A DNA stretch of 64,000 bases from Diphasiastrum complanatum (Eukaryota; Streptophyta; Lycopodiopsida; Lycopodiales; Lycopodiaceae). Of this stretch, positions 1 to 12,600 are shown one piece after another. The notes below the pieces were generated by a model. The model had not been told where the DNA came from. It ran no database searches and saw only the letters and a program-made list of their open reading frames with translations. The translations under genes were made by a program, and so were the position numbers. The stretch lies in NCBI GenBank assembly GCA_029204225.1, contig CM055111.1:22189808-22253807 (forward strand). Reading direction: 5' to 3'. Position 1 is the stretch's first letter, and every line of letters starts with the position of its first letter.

Positions 1-1830
1 TGCGGCCAAAGGGGATTGTAGAAGACATTCCAGTCAAGATAGCAGGGGTACAATTTGTCATTACATTTGTATAAAGACTGCTTTGCATGGTCTTACAAAG
101 ATTTAAAAGGAATTCCATCATTTGTAGTCCAATACACCATACCTTTGGTTGAAGGAGCAATGCCAAAGGTGAGCCAATATTACTGTTGCAACCCGAACTA
201 CACTAAGCTGATCAAGCAAGAGTTGCAGAAGTTGCTCGATGCCGATTTCATCTATGAAATCGAGCACACACAAATGGGTGTCACCCATAATCATTGTTCC
301 CAAGAAGAATGGCAAAATGCGGATTTGTGTCAATGTGAAGGCACTTAACGTTGTGACGCGGAAGATCACTTTCCCTTATCGTTCACAAAAAGTGTCCTAG
401 ATCGAGTAGTGAGAGCGTAAGCCTACAATTTTTTGGATGGCTTCAGTGGCTACAACCAAGTGAAGATTGCACAGGAGGATCAACACAAAGACTGCATTTG
501 CTACTGAATGGGATACATATGCCTACAAGGTCATGCCATTCGGTCTTTGTAATGCCCCTAGCTCTTTCCAGCGCATCATGTAAAAGGCATTCAAGGACTA
601 CTTACAGAAGTTCCTAGAGATCTTCCTCGATGATCTTTGCTTGCACAGAGTTAATGATGAACATTTATCTCAAGTAGAGAAAGTGCTTATACAATGCCGC
701 ATATTTCAAATATCATTGAACCTAGAGAAATGCCAATTTTGGGTCACACATGGTCTTATCCTGGGCCATATTGTATTTAGACATGGGATCGCCACTGATT
801 TGTCTAAGATACGTATTATCATGGATCTTCCACCCCCTTGAATGATTTGTGGAGTTTATGTATTTATGGGACATGCCAATTACTATCGGTCTTCATTCTA
901 TTTTTTGCGGATTTGGCACGTCCTATCTACAAGCTGACAGTTGATCCACATTGGATGGAGGAAGCCCTGCAGGCTTTCCAAAAGCTGAAGGAAGCACTTA
1001 TATCTGCACCAACCTTATGGCCTCCCAATTGGACAATTGAGTTTCATGTGCATAGAGACGCATCCAAGTATGCTATAGGAGCAGTATTGACCTAGCCAGA
1101 CAAGTACAAGAAAGATTTTTCTATTCGCTTCGCCAGTCGACAACTCAACGATGCTGAAATCAACTATTCAACAACTGAGTGAGAAGCCTTGGCAATGATA
1201 TTTGCGGTCAGAATATTTTGCCATTATCTTATGGCAACTCATTTTGCATTCTACACTGATCATCAACTTTGGCTTTACCTAGTCAACAAAACCTGCAACA
1301 CAGGGAGAATCACTAGATGGTCACTCTTGTTGCTGGAGTTCAATTTTCGAATAGTGGTATGCAAATGGAAGCAACATTATATGGCATAGTTAAGTATTTG
1401 ATGAATGGCCAACTGATGATCGGTCACTATCCAAGACGCAACAACGGAAACTTGTACTTAAAGCTCGTCCATATCAGTTGATTGTCGGCCAACTATATCA
1501 AAGAGGGGCAGATAATATCATTCATCATTGTATCTTGTCCCATGAGACAAGTCAGATCATGTCCCTCTCGCATGAAGCAATGGGAGGTGGACACTTTGTA
1601 GCGGATGTTACAGTACGCAAGATCGTACAAGCTGGCTATTGGTGGCCAACAATGCACAAGGATACTAAGGCACATATCAAGCAATTTGATGTATGTCAGA
1701 GGGCATGAAGACCAACGAAAGCGAACTATGAGCCGTTACTGTGAAAATTGTCAACATTTCCTAGCTAGTTTGAGGCCTAAATTGGCAATTTTTGTACATA
1801 GTTTTGGATCTAGCCTTTCACACTTGTGAA
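1..1830 (+). pseudogene. Ty3/gypsy pol remnant (end of protease to start of integrase)
   Basis: Decayed polyprotein of a Ty3/gypsy LTR retrotransposon, cut by the window start. Fragments in order on + : end of protease (1-60); reverse transcriptase from about 61, with VMPFGLCNAPSSFQ near 530-575 and a catalytic FLDD box near 618-630; RNase H near 940-1390 with DASKYAIGAVL and FYTDH; integrase zinc-binding segment near 1478-1706 ending FDVCQR. The first cysteine expected before that CQR appears to be lost. Several stops and frameshifts (for example TAA near 581 and TAG near 1093) break it. FLDD rather than YVDD fits the non-chromoviral (Tat/Athila-like) branch. The integrase core is absent, so the element is 3'-truncated. 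An inverted, nearly identical copy lies at 30900-33000 and shares most of the same lesions. Confidence 0.9.
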
Positions 1831-3540
1831 AGAGGCCTAGATTCTTAGAATATTCAAATACTCTAAAATACCCCAATTCAGTCATCTAAAATCTCTAGGA
1901 GATCCATCAAGTCTTAGACAATCATAACTCAAACCAGAGTACTGTAGTTACTCTAATGAATTAACAGCCCCATTTCTAGCATTATATGCAAGATATCAAC
2001 ATCTATCTGTATCTTAATAGATTTATCTGTCTCCTATAAAACTGGAGATTTGGATCGAACTTTGTACACAAGCACTTATAGACTACAATCTGTAAAAAAA
2101 AAAAGCAATTCCCCATACATAACCAATTACTTAATGGAAAGGCATGTGAGATCCATATGCACTGAAGTAAAGGAATTTAGAGTTCAAATAACAGATCTAA
2201 ATCCTTGACTCGTCCAATTGATCAAAAATTACTCATTATCTTAATAATCTTCACATTTTTCTATAATCTTCAAACGATTTTTAAGTATCAATTTATGATC
2301 CGTCAATCATAAACATTTAGAATCTTATGATTCATCATAATTTATAGGATTCCAAAACCATACTAAATCATTGGAAGATATTGGAGTATATATACAACAT
2401 ACAACTTAGGAAATATAAGAATCATTCTAAAATCTTTTCCATCAGGAAAATCACTGGATTCCAAAAATATTCTTCCAAACCGATTCTTAATCAAATTATG
2501 AGTTCCAAATTCTACAATCAACCAAGTAATTAAAGACTATTATAACATTCATCTTTAACAATATAAACTTTATACAATCTCCTAGAACAACATCTAGAGA
2601 TTTCAAAGTTCTACTGAATTCTAAAATTCAGTTTACCATTCTTGGCACCATTAGGAGCCAGTATCCAATTGAGCTCACTGGGATACTATCACTAATGAAT
2701 CAAGTCTATTTCTCAATTGAGAAATACTCATCCAAGGAATTAGTATCCTATGCACACAACTCCTTAATGAATCTGAATGACTCATAAATTATGTGTCTTA
2801 CAAGCAATACATGCAAAACAAACAGTTTCTGGTGAATTCTCTTCACACTGTTCTTTTTACCAATTAACTTCCCCAGGAGTAAATCAACTACTCAAGTTGA
2901 TTGCTCATGATTTAGAAATCTTAAATGTCTAGGTGCAGATCTTATTTATACTAGTATAACACCACATTTGGACCCATATCCAAATCACTTTTAAGTTAAC
3001 CAATAGATCTATCAGAATAGATCTGTTAACTCTGCAAGTAATTGTCAAACACAATACTTGATCACATGTCTATGTTCAACAACTAGGTTAAGTGCACTAG
3101 CTAACCTTAGTAACCAGGAATACAGCAGATCCACACAAGATTAATCGTGCACATATAAGAAAAAATCTCACTATGACCCAGTACATAAATACATATGTCC
3201 TTATCTGGCAGATTCCTTCAAATTCTGCATATGTCACTCACATATCTCACTAAAAATCTTGTAACTCAGCTACAAAAGTTTCTATTTCTCTTGAGTATAT
3301 AACATATCTGGGAAATCTCTGAAGTGAATTATTCTACATCACAAGTTATCCAACCATCATACTTTTATCCACAAAGTTCCTTCAACCAATCAACCTACTT
3401 CAGATCTTAGTGCACCAACTAAGATTAGGCTGACTTATACAAACATCTTTGGACAAAAGGTTCAGATTAAAGCTTTATACCACTAGTCCAATCCATAACT
3501 AAATGGTACTTGGTAATCAATCAGTGAACCTAATTTAATC
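1831..3540. other. AT-rich non-coding flank of the gypsy remnant
   Basis: No gene is visible. The stretch is AT-rich, carries stops in all frames, and is mirrored nearly base for base at about 29211-30899. It starts with a hairpin, CTTTCACA-CT-TGTGAAAG, near 1816-1833. It may be a decayed LTR or an insertion that truncated the integrase; no PBS or polypurine tract was recognised. Confidence 0.6.
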
Positions 3541-6500
3541 TTTACCATTACTTCCCATATTCATGAATATCTCACAGCTCAAAAACCTCCAAATCTCCTC
3601 TAGTTCTAGATTAATCAAAATAATCACTAGAAGATTTTCTCTATTCCACTGGATAGTTCCACCATTGCACACAAATTGGATTTCACAAAAGAAATCTATG
3701 CAACTGGTGTTAGGGCCTATTTTGACAGGGGGTTGGTCCAACCAAAACATCCTAAAAGGGTCAAGGGGCCCCACCTCTTATGGCAGTTTGGCCCTACGTG
3801 AGCAATAGAGGATTTGCCACTTCCAACCCTGATGGCCTTCTCTATTGCCCCGTGCTCTCCAACTGATGAGGGTTTTCCAGGCTCTCAGAGATACGGTTGC
3901 AAGGAGGGGGTGCTGTCAATTTTGGTGCAATGATTCACTAGCTTTCTAGGGTTACGGTTCTATAAAACTTCTGATCACTAATTCGCATGAGGGTCTTGCT
4001 AATGTCTCTGTCCCCATTGAATTCGGCTTACAATTAGTAAAAATCTTACATGGGCTTGAAATTGATTTATTTCCTATGACGTGCTCGTGGGGTGCAAGTT
4101 ATACACACCGCTTTGTTTGATAAGCGGTGGTATTTTCACCGACCGTTGGGTTTAGGTATTTCGCTAGATAGTACCGATGGCGGGTGTGACTAGTGTAACG
4201 CCTAACCAAGGCGGCGTATTTTAACCGCGGATGGTGGACGGCCCGCTCTGGTGTTTCATAGAGGTCGGGTTCAGTTGATACGTTTCATAATTGACAAAAC
4301 CTGAAAAACCGTTTCACAACTTGACGATTCTGTATAGTCATTTTACTAACCGGAAAATATGCCAGACGACTTAGTAAAACATCAAATTGTGAAAAAATTC
4401 TTTTCTTACTCTTCCCTAACACATGTACTCCAATGCGACGTTAACAACACATGGCCCAAATTTTTTCCAGTTTCATACATTAAAAACAACAACAAATAGG
4501 TAAATCACTCATATATACCACAGCCTAGCTATAATCTCAACCCAATTTTTGTACTCGTGATAGTGCCAAATGCTTCAGTGTTGATATCAAAACTAATTAT
4601 TCAGTTAAGGGAATGCGAATGTATGATTCAATCACCCTAGGAATGATGGACTCAAACATAATGCACACCCAACAATGATGGTTTTATCATTTTAAAAAAG
4701 TACGATCAATTCTTAAAACTCAAAATCAACGAAAATACTTCAGAAACCCTTTTTCAAACCAAAACTGTTTATGGCTACATACCACACTCTATTCCAACTG
4801 AAAGAAGACAGCGTACAGAAAACTGGCATCATGAAGATAAATTGATTGTGAAAAGTGTGAGTCTTACCTCAAGGTGCCATTAGGTAGCCGTTGCGTGGAA
4901 ACTCTAGTCATGAACCTTGTAGCAAAAATCAGAGCCAGGCATGTTGATGAAATTTTTTTTACTTTAAGCGTGTCCGATCGAATTGGTATAAAAAGAGAAA
5001 ATGAAGAAAATTAAAATTTCTAAAATATGAACGGTGAGATTGAAATGTTAAAGGTTCAGTTACGAGAAAACTGAACCGAAATTCTGTAACAAAAAACAAG
5101 CCAGAAAGATACAATGGCTAAAAAAATCGGCAACTCATCACTCATACCAAGCCCTCAAGCAATCCATCCCACTCATTCAAGATATAAGCCTACTAGTATG
5201 ACAATGGACTACAACCAACCAACCAACCCTCACCATGAAATCACTCTCACCCATCAATCCTCTCAAAGTAAACATCCTCTCCAAGTAATTTGAAGCACTC
5301 ACACTAGTAATGAGGTCCAAGCAATCAACACAAACAACCACAATCTCTCAACTCCTCAAAATGAGCAAGCAAGCTTAGTAAGTAACATCACTCCCAAACC
5401 ACAAGACAACTACAATTCTTAACTCTCAAACATACCCACTCCTAAAATCCTCACTCACAAAAGTACTAACATTTAAAAGTACTAACTCTTCACATCATCT
5501 CATTATTATCCAACTATCATTGAGCTATTTCAAGCAACTCACAATCCTTCTAACCACCCCACAAACATTGAACTCACCTCAAGCAATCAATCAAGCCAAA
5601 GTTTAGAATACACCTTAATAACTATGGAGTTAACAACACACAAGCAACAAACAATCATGAGGGCACAAAGCAACCATTAACATCCCACAAACTACTAACC
5701 CACATTGCAAGTGACTAACATTGAGCAACTAACATTCACAACAATTAGCCACAAAATGGAATTAACTTCAAAGCACACTCAAACAAACAATCAACTCCCA
5801 AAAGTGCCAACTCCTAAAAATACTAGCACACAAAAGTACTAACATACAAAAATACTAACATACAAAAGTCCTAACATTTGAAATACAAGGAGTTGGCTCC
5901 TTCTTATAGGGAAATCCAATGCATCCCCTTCACAATGCCATCTTGCCATTCTTCATGCCCTTCAAGCCCTCTTTGCCATTTGTCCCCAACCCATTTGATA
6001 GTACACCTAGTGGCCTCCATAAGAGAGTAGGGGAGTGGTTCATTCAAGGCTCTCTTCCAAAACTAGCCAAGATGCCATTTTTGTGAAAGGCTAGGGAGGT
6101 GTTGTAAAGTTATCTTCATAAGCTTTACTTTCGGCGCCACTGGCACCAGCATTGTCCCTGGCGCCAGCAGCGCCCCTGCTGCTCCCGGGGCCACTGTGAC
6201 CAGAATCTAGCCGACGCCAAGTTCCTATAGCTGAAAATCTTTGATCGGTTCTAGCGAAGTCCAAAGAGCTCAGATCGATGTGCAATCATCTCACACGATC
6301 TAGGCATGATTAAAGGAAGCATGAGGATCAATAAAATCTAGAGAGATAAAATGACTTTCTAGAAAGAGAAAATCCTAGAGAGAGAAAAATGTGCTTTACC
6401 AGCCTGGGTAGAGTGCTTGGTATGAGGGGGGGGTGCCGAATCCCACCAATACTATAGGGGAGTGCGGGTTGCGACTCAGGGCGAGCTCCAACCAAGTCTC

Positions 6501-6730
6501 AACCTCTCTTGCTGGAATGTTGTCATGGTTCTCGCCTTGGCATGCTAGCACCTGAAGACTAGGGTCGGTCACACACTTGAAATGTAACCTTCTCAGATTT
6601 ATCAATAAAGTGGGATTTTCGCAAACTGACTTTGATTACCTTTTGGGTTTCAGTGTTCGGTAAAAACGCCAGTTGTAAGGCCGCTTCAAAATTTTTAAGT
6701 TGGCACATAGCTGAGGGTTGTATTCCGGAC

Positions 6731-6805
6731 GCCAGCGGTATGCCGTCGGGACCATTCGGTCCGTGGCACCAGCGGTATGCTGTCGGGACCATTTGGTCCA
6801 AGAAC
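6731..6805. repeat. Two 37-bp units with a GGACC/GGTCC hairpin
   Basis: Two tandem units, starting CAGCGGTATG at 6733 and 6770. Each carries an inverted repeat: GGACC-ATTC-GGTCC in the first, GGACCA-TT-TGGTCC in the second. The same pair recurs about 520 bp later at 7255 and in the inverted arm near 27594-27671 and 28117-28193. Confidence 0.85.
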
Positions 6806-7254
6806 TGGTTGTCTCCATATCTGTCCTGGCTTGTGGTTCTGAGTGTTCCTTGCATGAACGTAAATGGGTTAAGCTCTTGGGGAACGGGCTCTAACCTGTC
6901 GGCTAAGTTGGATTGGGATGCCTGCACTATAGGAGGCCATTCAAGTTTCCCCTTTTGTACACCCTAGAAGCCCAAAATGTCAATGGCTAGTGGGTGTACC
7001 TCCCAATTTTTATAGCCTCCAAGGTGTTTTGGCATTTATCCAAATTTTGGGTGAGGCCCTTTTTCAACCCCTATTTTTAGTAGGCGGCCTTCGTTTTTCT
7101 TTGGGTACCTATGTTTTCGACTTTTTTTTGATTTTTCAAGGGCCGTGCGCCTACTGCTCATTTGTCTGGATTTTTGGCCTGTTGGGGAACCACTTGGCCC
7201 GCACATTTTGTTAATTGCCCGTAAATTGCCCGCCGTTAGGGTTTCTCTCGGGAC

Positions 7255-7331
7255 GCCAGCGGTATGTCGTCGGGACCATTCGGTCCGTGGTGCCAGCGGT
7301 ATGCTGTCGGGACCATTTGGTCCAGGAACTG
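7255..7331. repeat. Second pair of the 37-bp palindromic units
   Basis: CAGCGGTATG begins at 7257 and 7294, again 37 bp apart, with the same GGACC...GGTCC hairpins as at 6731-6805. The order of the two subtypes (CGGTCC then TGGTCC) is kept, so the pair was copied as one block. Confidence 0.85.
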
Positions 7332-7711
7332 GTTGACTCCTTGACACTGAATCCATATTTTCCGGTCCTGTTTTTACCCGAAACTTTTCTTTTTTGGTTT
7401 TTTCTTCTGTGGTTGACTTTTTTGGTATTCATGACTAGGGCTCCCAAGACAACATGGTTTCCCTGAAAAATACACTAAGTGATCATATATTAGTAAAACA
7501 TGGACTCAGTACATGGTGGGATTTTAGCACGGTCATACCGACTATTTTTTTACAACTGGCCATTTTTTTGAAACGCCGTAAAATATTTATCGCCCATTTC
7601 TAAGGCCGCAAAATTTGCTCTAGCCTCATTTAGGACGGGCTGGGACCCAATTCTAGGTGGACCGGCTCGGTCTTACAAAACTTGACCACAAAATATTTTT
7701 GACGATTTGAA

Positions 7712-9045
7712 ATGATGCCAAGTGGCATATAGCTAGAAAACTAGATTTTGGCCATTTTAGCCACTAGATCTCAAATGAAATGGTATGTACAACCTATATG
7801 ATTCATCTAAATGATAAATGCATTTATTTCACATGTGGGAACAGCCTCTACACATGTCTTATGATGATATGTACTACTCATAATGGTATTCACAAGATAT
7901 GATCAAGTTAGCTTTTGTCAATTTTAACACAATCTACCCAAATATCTTTGGATAACCAGATATGTCGTTGTAGTATTCATTGTGAATACTACACATCTCG
8001 TTTCATTAACCCTCTTACATACACTTATTATACAAAGAAGAGATTATTCTCTCTCTTGGGGAACGATCAAACCTTTTATACTACATAATTCACTGATTTT
8101 GTGAAAATCTATAACGACTAGGCCACCACAACATATCATAAAGATGAATGTTTCCAATGAAGTGTTGTGGAAAATTGGATCATGCACCTCATCCAAGGAG
8201 GCTTGGGACACATTGAAATCCATCTATGAAAAGAACACATTGAAGAATGAAGGAGAGGTGAAAGCAACATCAACATTTCAAGAAAGGTCAAAGGAGGAGA
8301 GTGATGAGGAGTCATCACAAACATCAAGAAGAAGTGCGTCCTTTGTGGTAAGAAGGGGCATTTTGCTTTTGATTGTTTCAAGAAGAAGGATGGTGATGTG
8401 GTAGCAAGTCAGACTAGACGTGGTAATATTTTCAAGATTGATGCTAATCCTTGTGGAAGTGTGACCAAGAGGAGATTGGATCATCTCAAAGAGGAGAAGG
8501 CAAGTGATCTACCTCAACCTATGTTCCAAGATGGTTGGCAAAAGCACATGGAGAAAGCAAATGTTTGCCATTTTCTCTCACGTTCTACTTCAACGTTTGC
8601 TGTAGCAACTACTCAATGTTTGCGACTGGCTCTACTGATCTATCAACGCCTATTTAAACTCTGTTAGTAGCGACTCTCTCAATGTTTGCTGCTACGTCAC
8701 TTGACTCCTATTGAAATCAGAGAATCAACATCAGCTCAACAACCTCTAAACTAAAGCAATGAAAATCCTACAAAAGTACTTCCTACAACTGCCACTCAAT
8801 AGTTGTAAGGAGGACTCCTCAGGGAGTAGAAACCAGGAGACATCAGAAAATAGTGGAATGGTAGATGAATATCCAAGTCCTACACATATACTTGATACTA
8901 ATTCCAAATGAAACTTTGAGAGAATAAACCATCAACAAGCAATTCATACATCAGTACCCAAACAAAATGCATGAAGATGGAGCATGGGAATAAATGCAAG
9001 TGGAATGACCTTTAATTAACAAAGCAACAATATTTCAATACAAAA
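7712..9045 (+). pseudogene. Copia-type gag remnant with CCHC zinc knuckle
   Basis: Part of the gag of a Ty1/copia-like element. Around 8144-8250 the translation reads VLWKIGSCTSSKEAWDTLK, the usual plant copia gag pattern of a helical segment followed by (E/A)WDTL. The zinc knuckle CVLCGKKGHFAFDC is intact at about 8335-8376 but in another frame, so a frameshift lies between them; the knuckle frame then runs open to 8667. The segment has an inverted counterpart at about 57458-58783. A hairpin, GTAGTATTCA-TTG-TGAATACTAC, sits at 7970-7992 upstream of gag. No protease, integrase or RT follows; the B repeat begins instead. Confidence 0.8.
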
Positions 9046-9574
9046 ATATTTTGTGGTCAATTTTTGTAAAGACCGAGCCAAAAATGCCGGTCCACCTAGA
9101 ATCGGGTCCCAGACCATCCTAAATGAGGCTAGAGAAAAGTTTGCGGCCGTAGAAATGGCCTGCGATAAATTTTACGGCTTTTTTGCCAGTTGTAAAAATA
9201 GTCGGCATAGCCATGCTAAAATCCTACCATGTAGAGTTGGTTTTACTATTATATAGTTGCCTAGTGCATTTTCAGAAAAACCGTGTTGTCATGGGAGCCC
9301 TAGTCATGAATGCCAAAAAAGTCAACCCCAGTCAAAGAGCCATCAAAGAAAAATATTTATCGGGCAAAACCCAAGCTGTGAATTGTGGGCAATACTTAAA
9401 ACTTGCAGAAACCCTAACGAGCAAAATTGGGCAAATTACGGAAAATGGGCAAAGTACGCAAATCAGTCGGTAATTTCGAGAAACCAAAAGCCAAAAGCCA
9501 GGCCGTGCATACTACAAGAAAAAATCAAATGAAAGGCCAAGGAAATGGAGGACCGAGGGAAATAGGGGACACCT

Positions 9575-9578
<4 letters not shown>

Positions 9579-9634
<56 letters not shown>
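9579..9634. repeat. (AG)28 microsatellite
   Basis: Perfect dinucleotide run of 56 bp. The equivalent sites in the other B copies hold only about 7 (CT) units (near 51104) and 9 (CT) units (near 56594), so it differs sharply between otherwise similar copies. Confidence 0.95.
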
Positions 9635-9636
<2 letters not shown>

Positions 9637-12600
9637 TGGCAAGAGTCTTCAACCACCTTTTGAATAATAAATGCAAGAAGACCCTAGAGGCTAGAAAAGT
9701 TTGGTAGATACCTCCTCTAGCGGCTGACAAAAGTGGCATCTTGGCTAGTTTTGGAAAGGGGCCTTAAATGGCACCAACCCGTACACCCTCAAGGAGGCCA
9801 CTTGATGTACTTGCCAATGGGGATTGGACAAATGGAAAAGAAGGCTGGAAGGGCATGAAATTTGGCAAACCCTCATTTTGAAGGGGGGCACTTGGGATTT
9901 ACTATAAAAGGAGGCCACTCTTTGTGTTAAGATATAGTTGGATAATAATGTGATAGTGAGTTGATGATTTGATAGTTGGAGTTGATAATATTGATGTGAT
10001 AGTTGAATGCCATGTTGATTGAGAGTTTCATTACACTTGTTGAGAGTTAGTTAAAAGTCATGTGACTTGGAATGCATTTGGGCTGTTGATTGAAGGTTGA
10101 TAAGTTTGAGAATGAAATTTGGTATGCCTACTTTCTTATTGCTCAATACTAATGCTTTGTATGGGATGTGGGAAGATAACTTCACTTTGTGTGTCTTGTG
10201 GTCTCGTTGTATCCCGTGCTTGGATTGTTGATTGAGAACGTAGAATGCTAAATTTTGAGAGGTACTTGTTCAAAGTTAATTGCTTGAGAGAGATTTGAGG
10301 TTACTTACCCCATGGCATGTTTGATTGACGGTTCGTAGTGTTTACAACTAAGTGTTTAGGAGGGGTGTTGTGCTTGAGAATGTTTGAATGTTGAGTGATT
10401 AGTTCTACTTTGTTGTTTTAGTTCCACGTTAGTTGTTTAACATGCAGAAGGGGTGTTTGATTAGTGAAGATTGAGTGAATCATGGTATATGGTTGGATGG
10501 GTTGATTGCTCATTATGTGTGGGTCGAGTGTAGAAGAAGAATCATTGTGAGTTGCTTATAGGGTTATGAATAATATTCCTTCCATTTCTTATTGAGAGAG
10601 TTTTTTGTATATAGGTCGGACATGCACTTGTTGAGGGACTTTTGAGAAGTGAAATCATGAGAAAGATTCATCCTCGCTAGCATTACAATCTTTGCATTTA
10701 CATTAGATACTCATGACAGGTCCCTCATGTTGAGAGTGCATATAGTTCTAATGAGCATTATCAGAGAGACATTGTTGAGGGGCCATGTAATACTACTTGC
10801 TGAGCAATCTTTCGAGTTGAATGTTGTCATTACTCCAAGAATCAGTTATGAAGAGATGAGCCCACTGTCCAAAGATTCACTGACCCATCGCTGTAACTAC
10901 ATCTACCTGCAGCTTCTATCATGCCCTGGCTGTGGATTACTACAAGTTTGCCTCTATTTTTCCAGAGGAAAAACCAGCCTGTTGCCTGCGGCCTGATCTG
11001 TGGTTGTTCTGCCATGTGGCCAACCTCCTCCTGTGCACCTGGTGCTACTTGTGCAATGCCTATTCTTGTGTTCCACACAGCTCCTACCTGCCCTCTACTG
11101 TAGTTATAGTTATTTGCACTTGCCAAGCAAGATTAGCCGTCCGGGAGCACAACAATCAAGGAGAACATTCACAATCGTGATGCTCAATCTTGAAAGTATA
11201 CAGGAATGATTCTATGTTTTGATCTGTGAAAGTTTATAAATTCTTCCCAAAGGTTTGAATCATTCAACACGACCTCCACTTGATGATCACTGGTATGATC
11301 CTCTAGGACCAGCGCATTTTGGGCCAATGAATCCATTATTGCCAATCACACTTGTTGTGGCAGATATTAAATACATTTCTTTTGGCAATTTTTAGCCCAT
11401 TTTTGTGGCCATCACTCACTGATCCCAGAGGCAGGCTATAGCGCAATTTTTCTGTCATTCAATCACATCGCACTTTTACTGTGGTAGACATTTGCACTTC
11501 TATGACAACGATCAAGTGAACTCCTATTATTTCTCAATGCACGTCTACTGCCAGACAATTGTCAATGAGAATCGTGTTTCAGTTATTAGCACCATTCAAA
11601 AAGAAGGTTGAGTCTTTGTTGTCAGCTACTCTTTGGAGCTGATTGAATATTTTACTCTGTCCTTCATCACTCCCAAAGAGTTGATTCCGTCTTAACCACA
11701 GATAGAGAATTGGTTGAATGTGAATTCTATTCTGCTATTCATCGCTGGTACAAAGCAATTGGATGCAAAGGTTTCTCATTCTTCATCGCTACCAGTGAAC
11801 CATTGCTCTCTATCCTTCCACTTGGCTCTATCTTCGTGAAGCTGGATATGGATAGAATCAGGCTTTGATCTCCGAAACATTCATGACTAGCATCTCTCCG
11901 ACTTTACAGATACCTATGCACATTGAGGTAAACTTCTACTTTACTTGATTCTCATTCGTTTAACTTGAATACATCAGTGTGGCTATCCTAAGTGTGTTGT
12001 TTTAAATCAAACCATGGTGTGATAGAGTAGGGTTTCAGATACTTGTATTTCAAATGAGAACTTTATGTGCATTTTTAAAGCAAGCAAGGTTTTATTTTCA
12101 AATTACATTGTTTGTTTTTGTAACGAGATCACATAGATTTGAGGTTGGATGCGTTTGCATTTTGGGGTTATGCTCTTTCAACTGAGTGAGTAATGGGGAG
12201 CTTTGTAGTGAATTGTTTTGGCACAAATTAGAATTTGGGTTGGCATTATAGTAATGCATGAAAAATGCGATGTGGCGCATCAGAGAATTGAATGTTTCTC
12301 GGGTTTTTTATTAAACAAACCAAGAACGATAGAAGCAAAGTTTTATTAACATTGCATTGAAGTGAATATTACAATATGCTTTGTGGAAGAGTAAGGGAGT
12401 GGGTTTTTACACTTTATGCTTCAATACTATGAAACTGTTAGTTAAATTGCCCTATGAAATCGTCAAGTTTGGAAGCGTTTTTCTGTTTTCGTCGCTTATA
12501 GAGAGTATTAACTTGGCCCGGCCTCTATGAAACACCCGAGCGGGTAGTCCGCCGGAAACAGTTGAAATACGCTGTCATGGTTAAGTCGCAAAGTATGCAC

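Larger units (their letters stand above)
3541..7711 (+). repeat. Long dispersed repeat, family A, left copy
   Basis: Non-coding repeat following the gypsy remnant in the same orientation. Blocks in order match the B repeats at 47-57 kb at lower identity: 'gccacttccaaccctg' near 3812, 'gtgtttcatagaggtcggg' near 4250, 'ccaaaactagccaagatgcca' near 6056, and 'catgactagggctccca' near 7430. It is mirrored at about 27010-29210, but that copy lacks about 4356-4616 and 4661-6595. Because the B copies keep sequence related to those parts, the left copy is probably the fuller one. The class is unresolved: it could be a very long LTR or a non-autonomous derivative of the adjacent gypsy element. It ends abruptly near 7711 against copia gag sequence. 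Confidence 0.7.

Noticed and set aside
6100-6200. GGCGCC-rich stretch considered as a gypsy primer-binding site
   Set aside because: The GGCGCC words are not followed by the GTTG of an Asp-tRNA complement and no LTR end precedes them.
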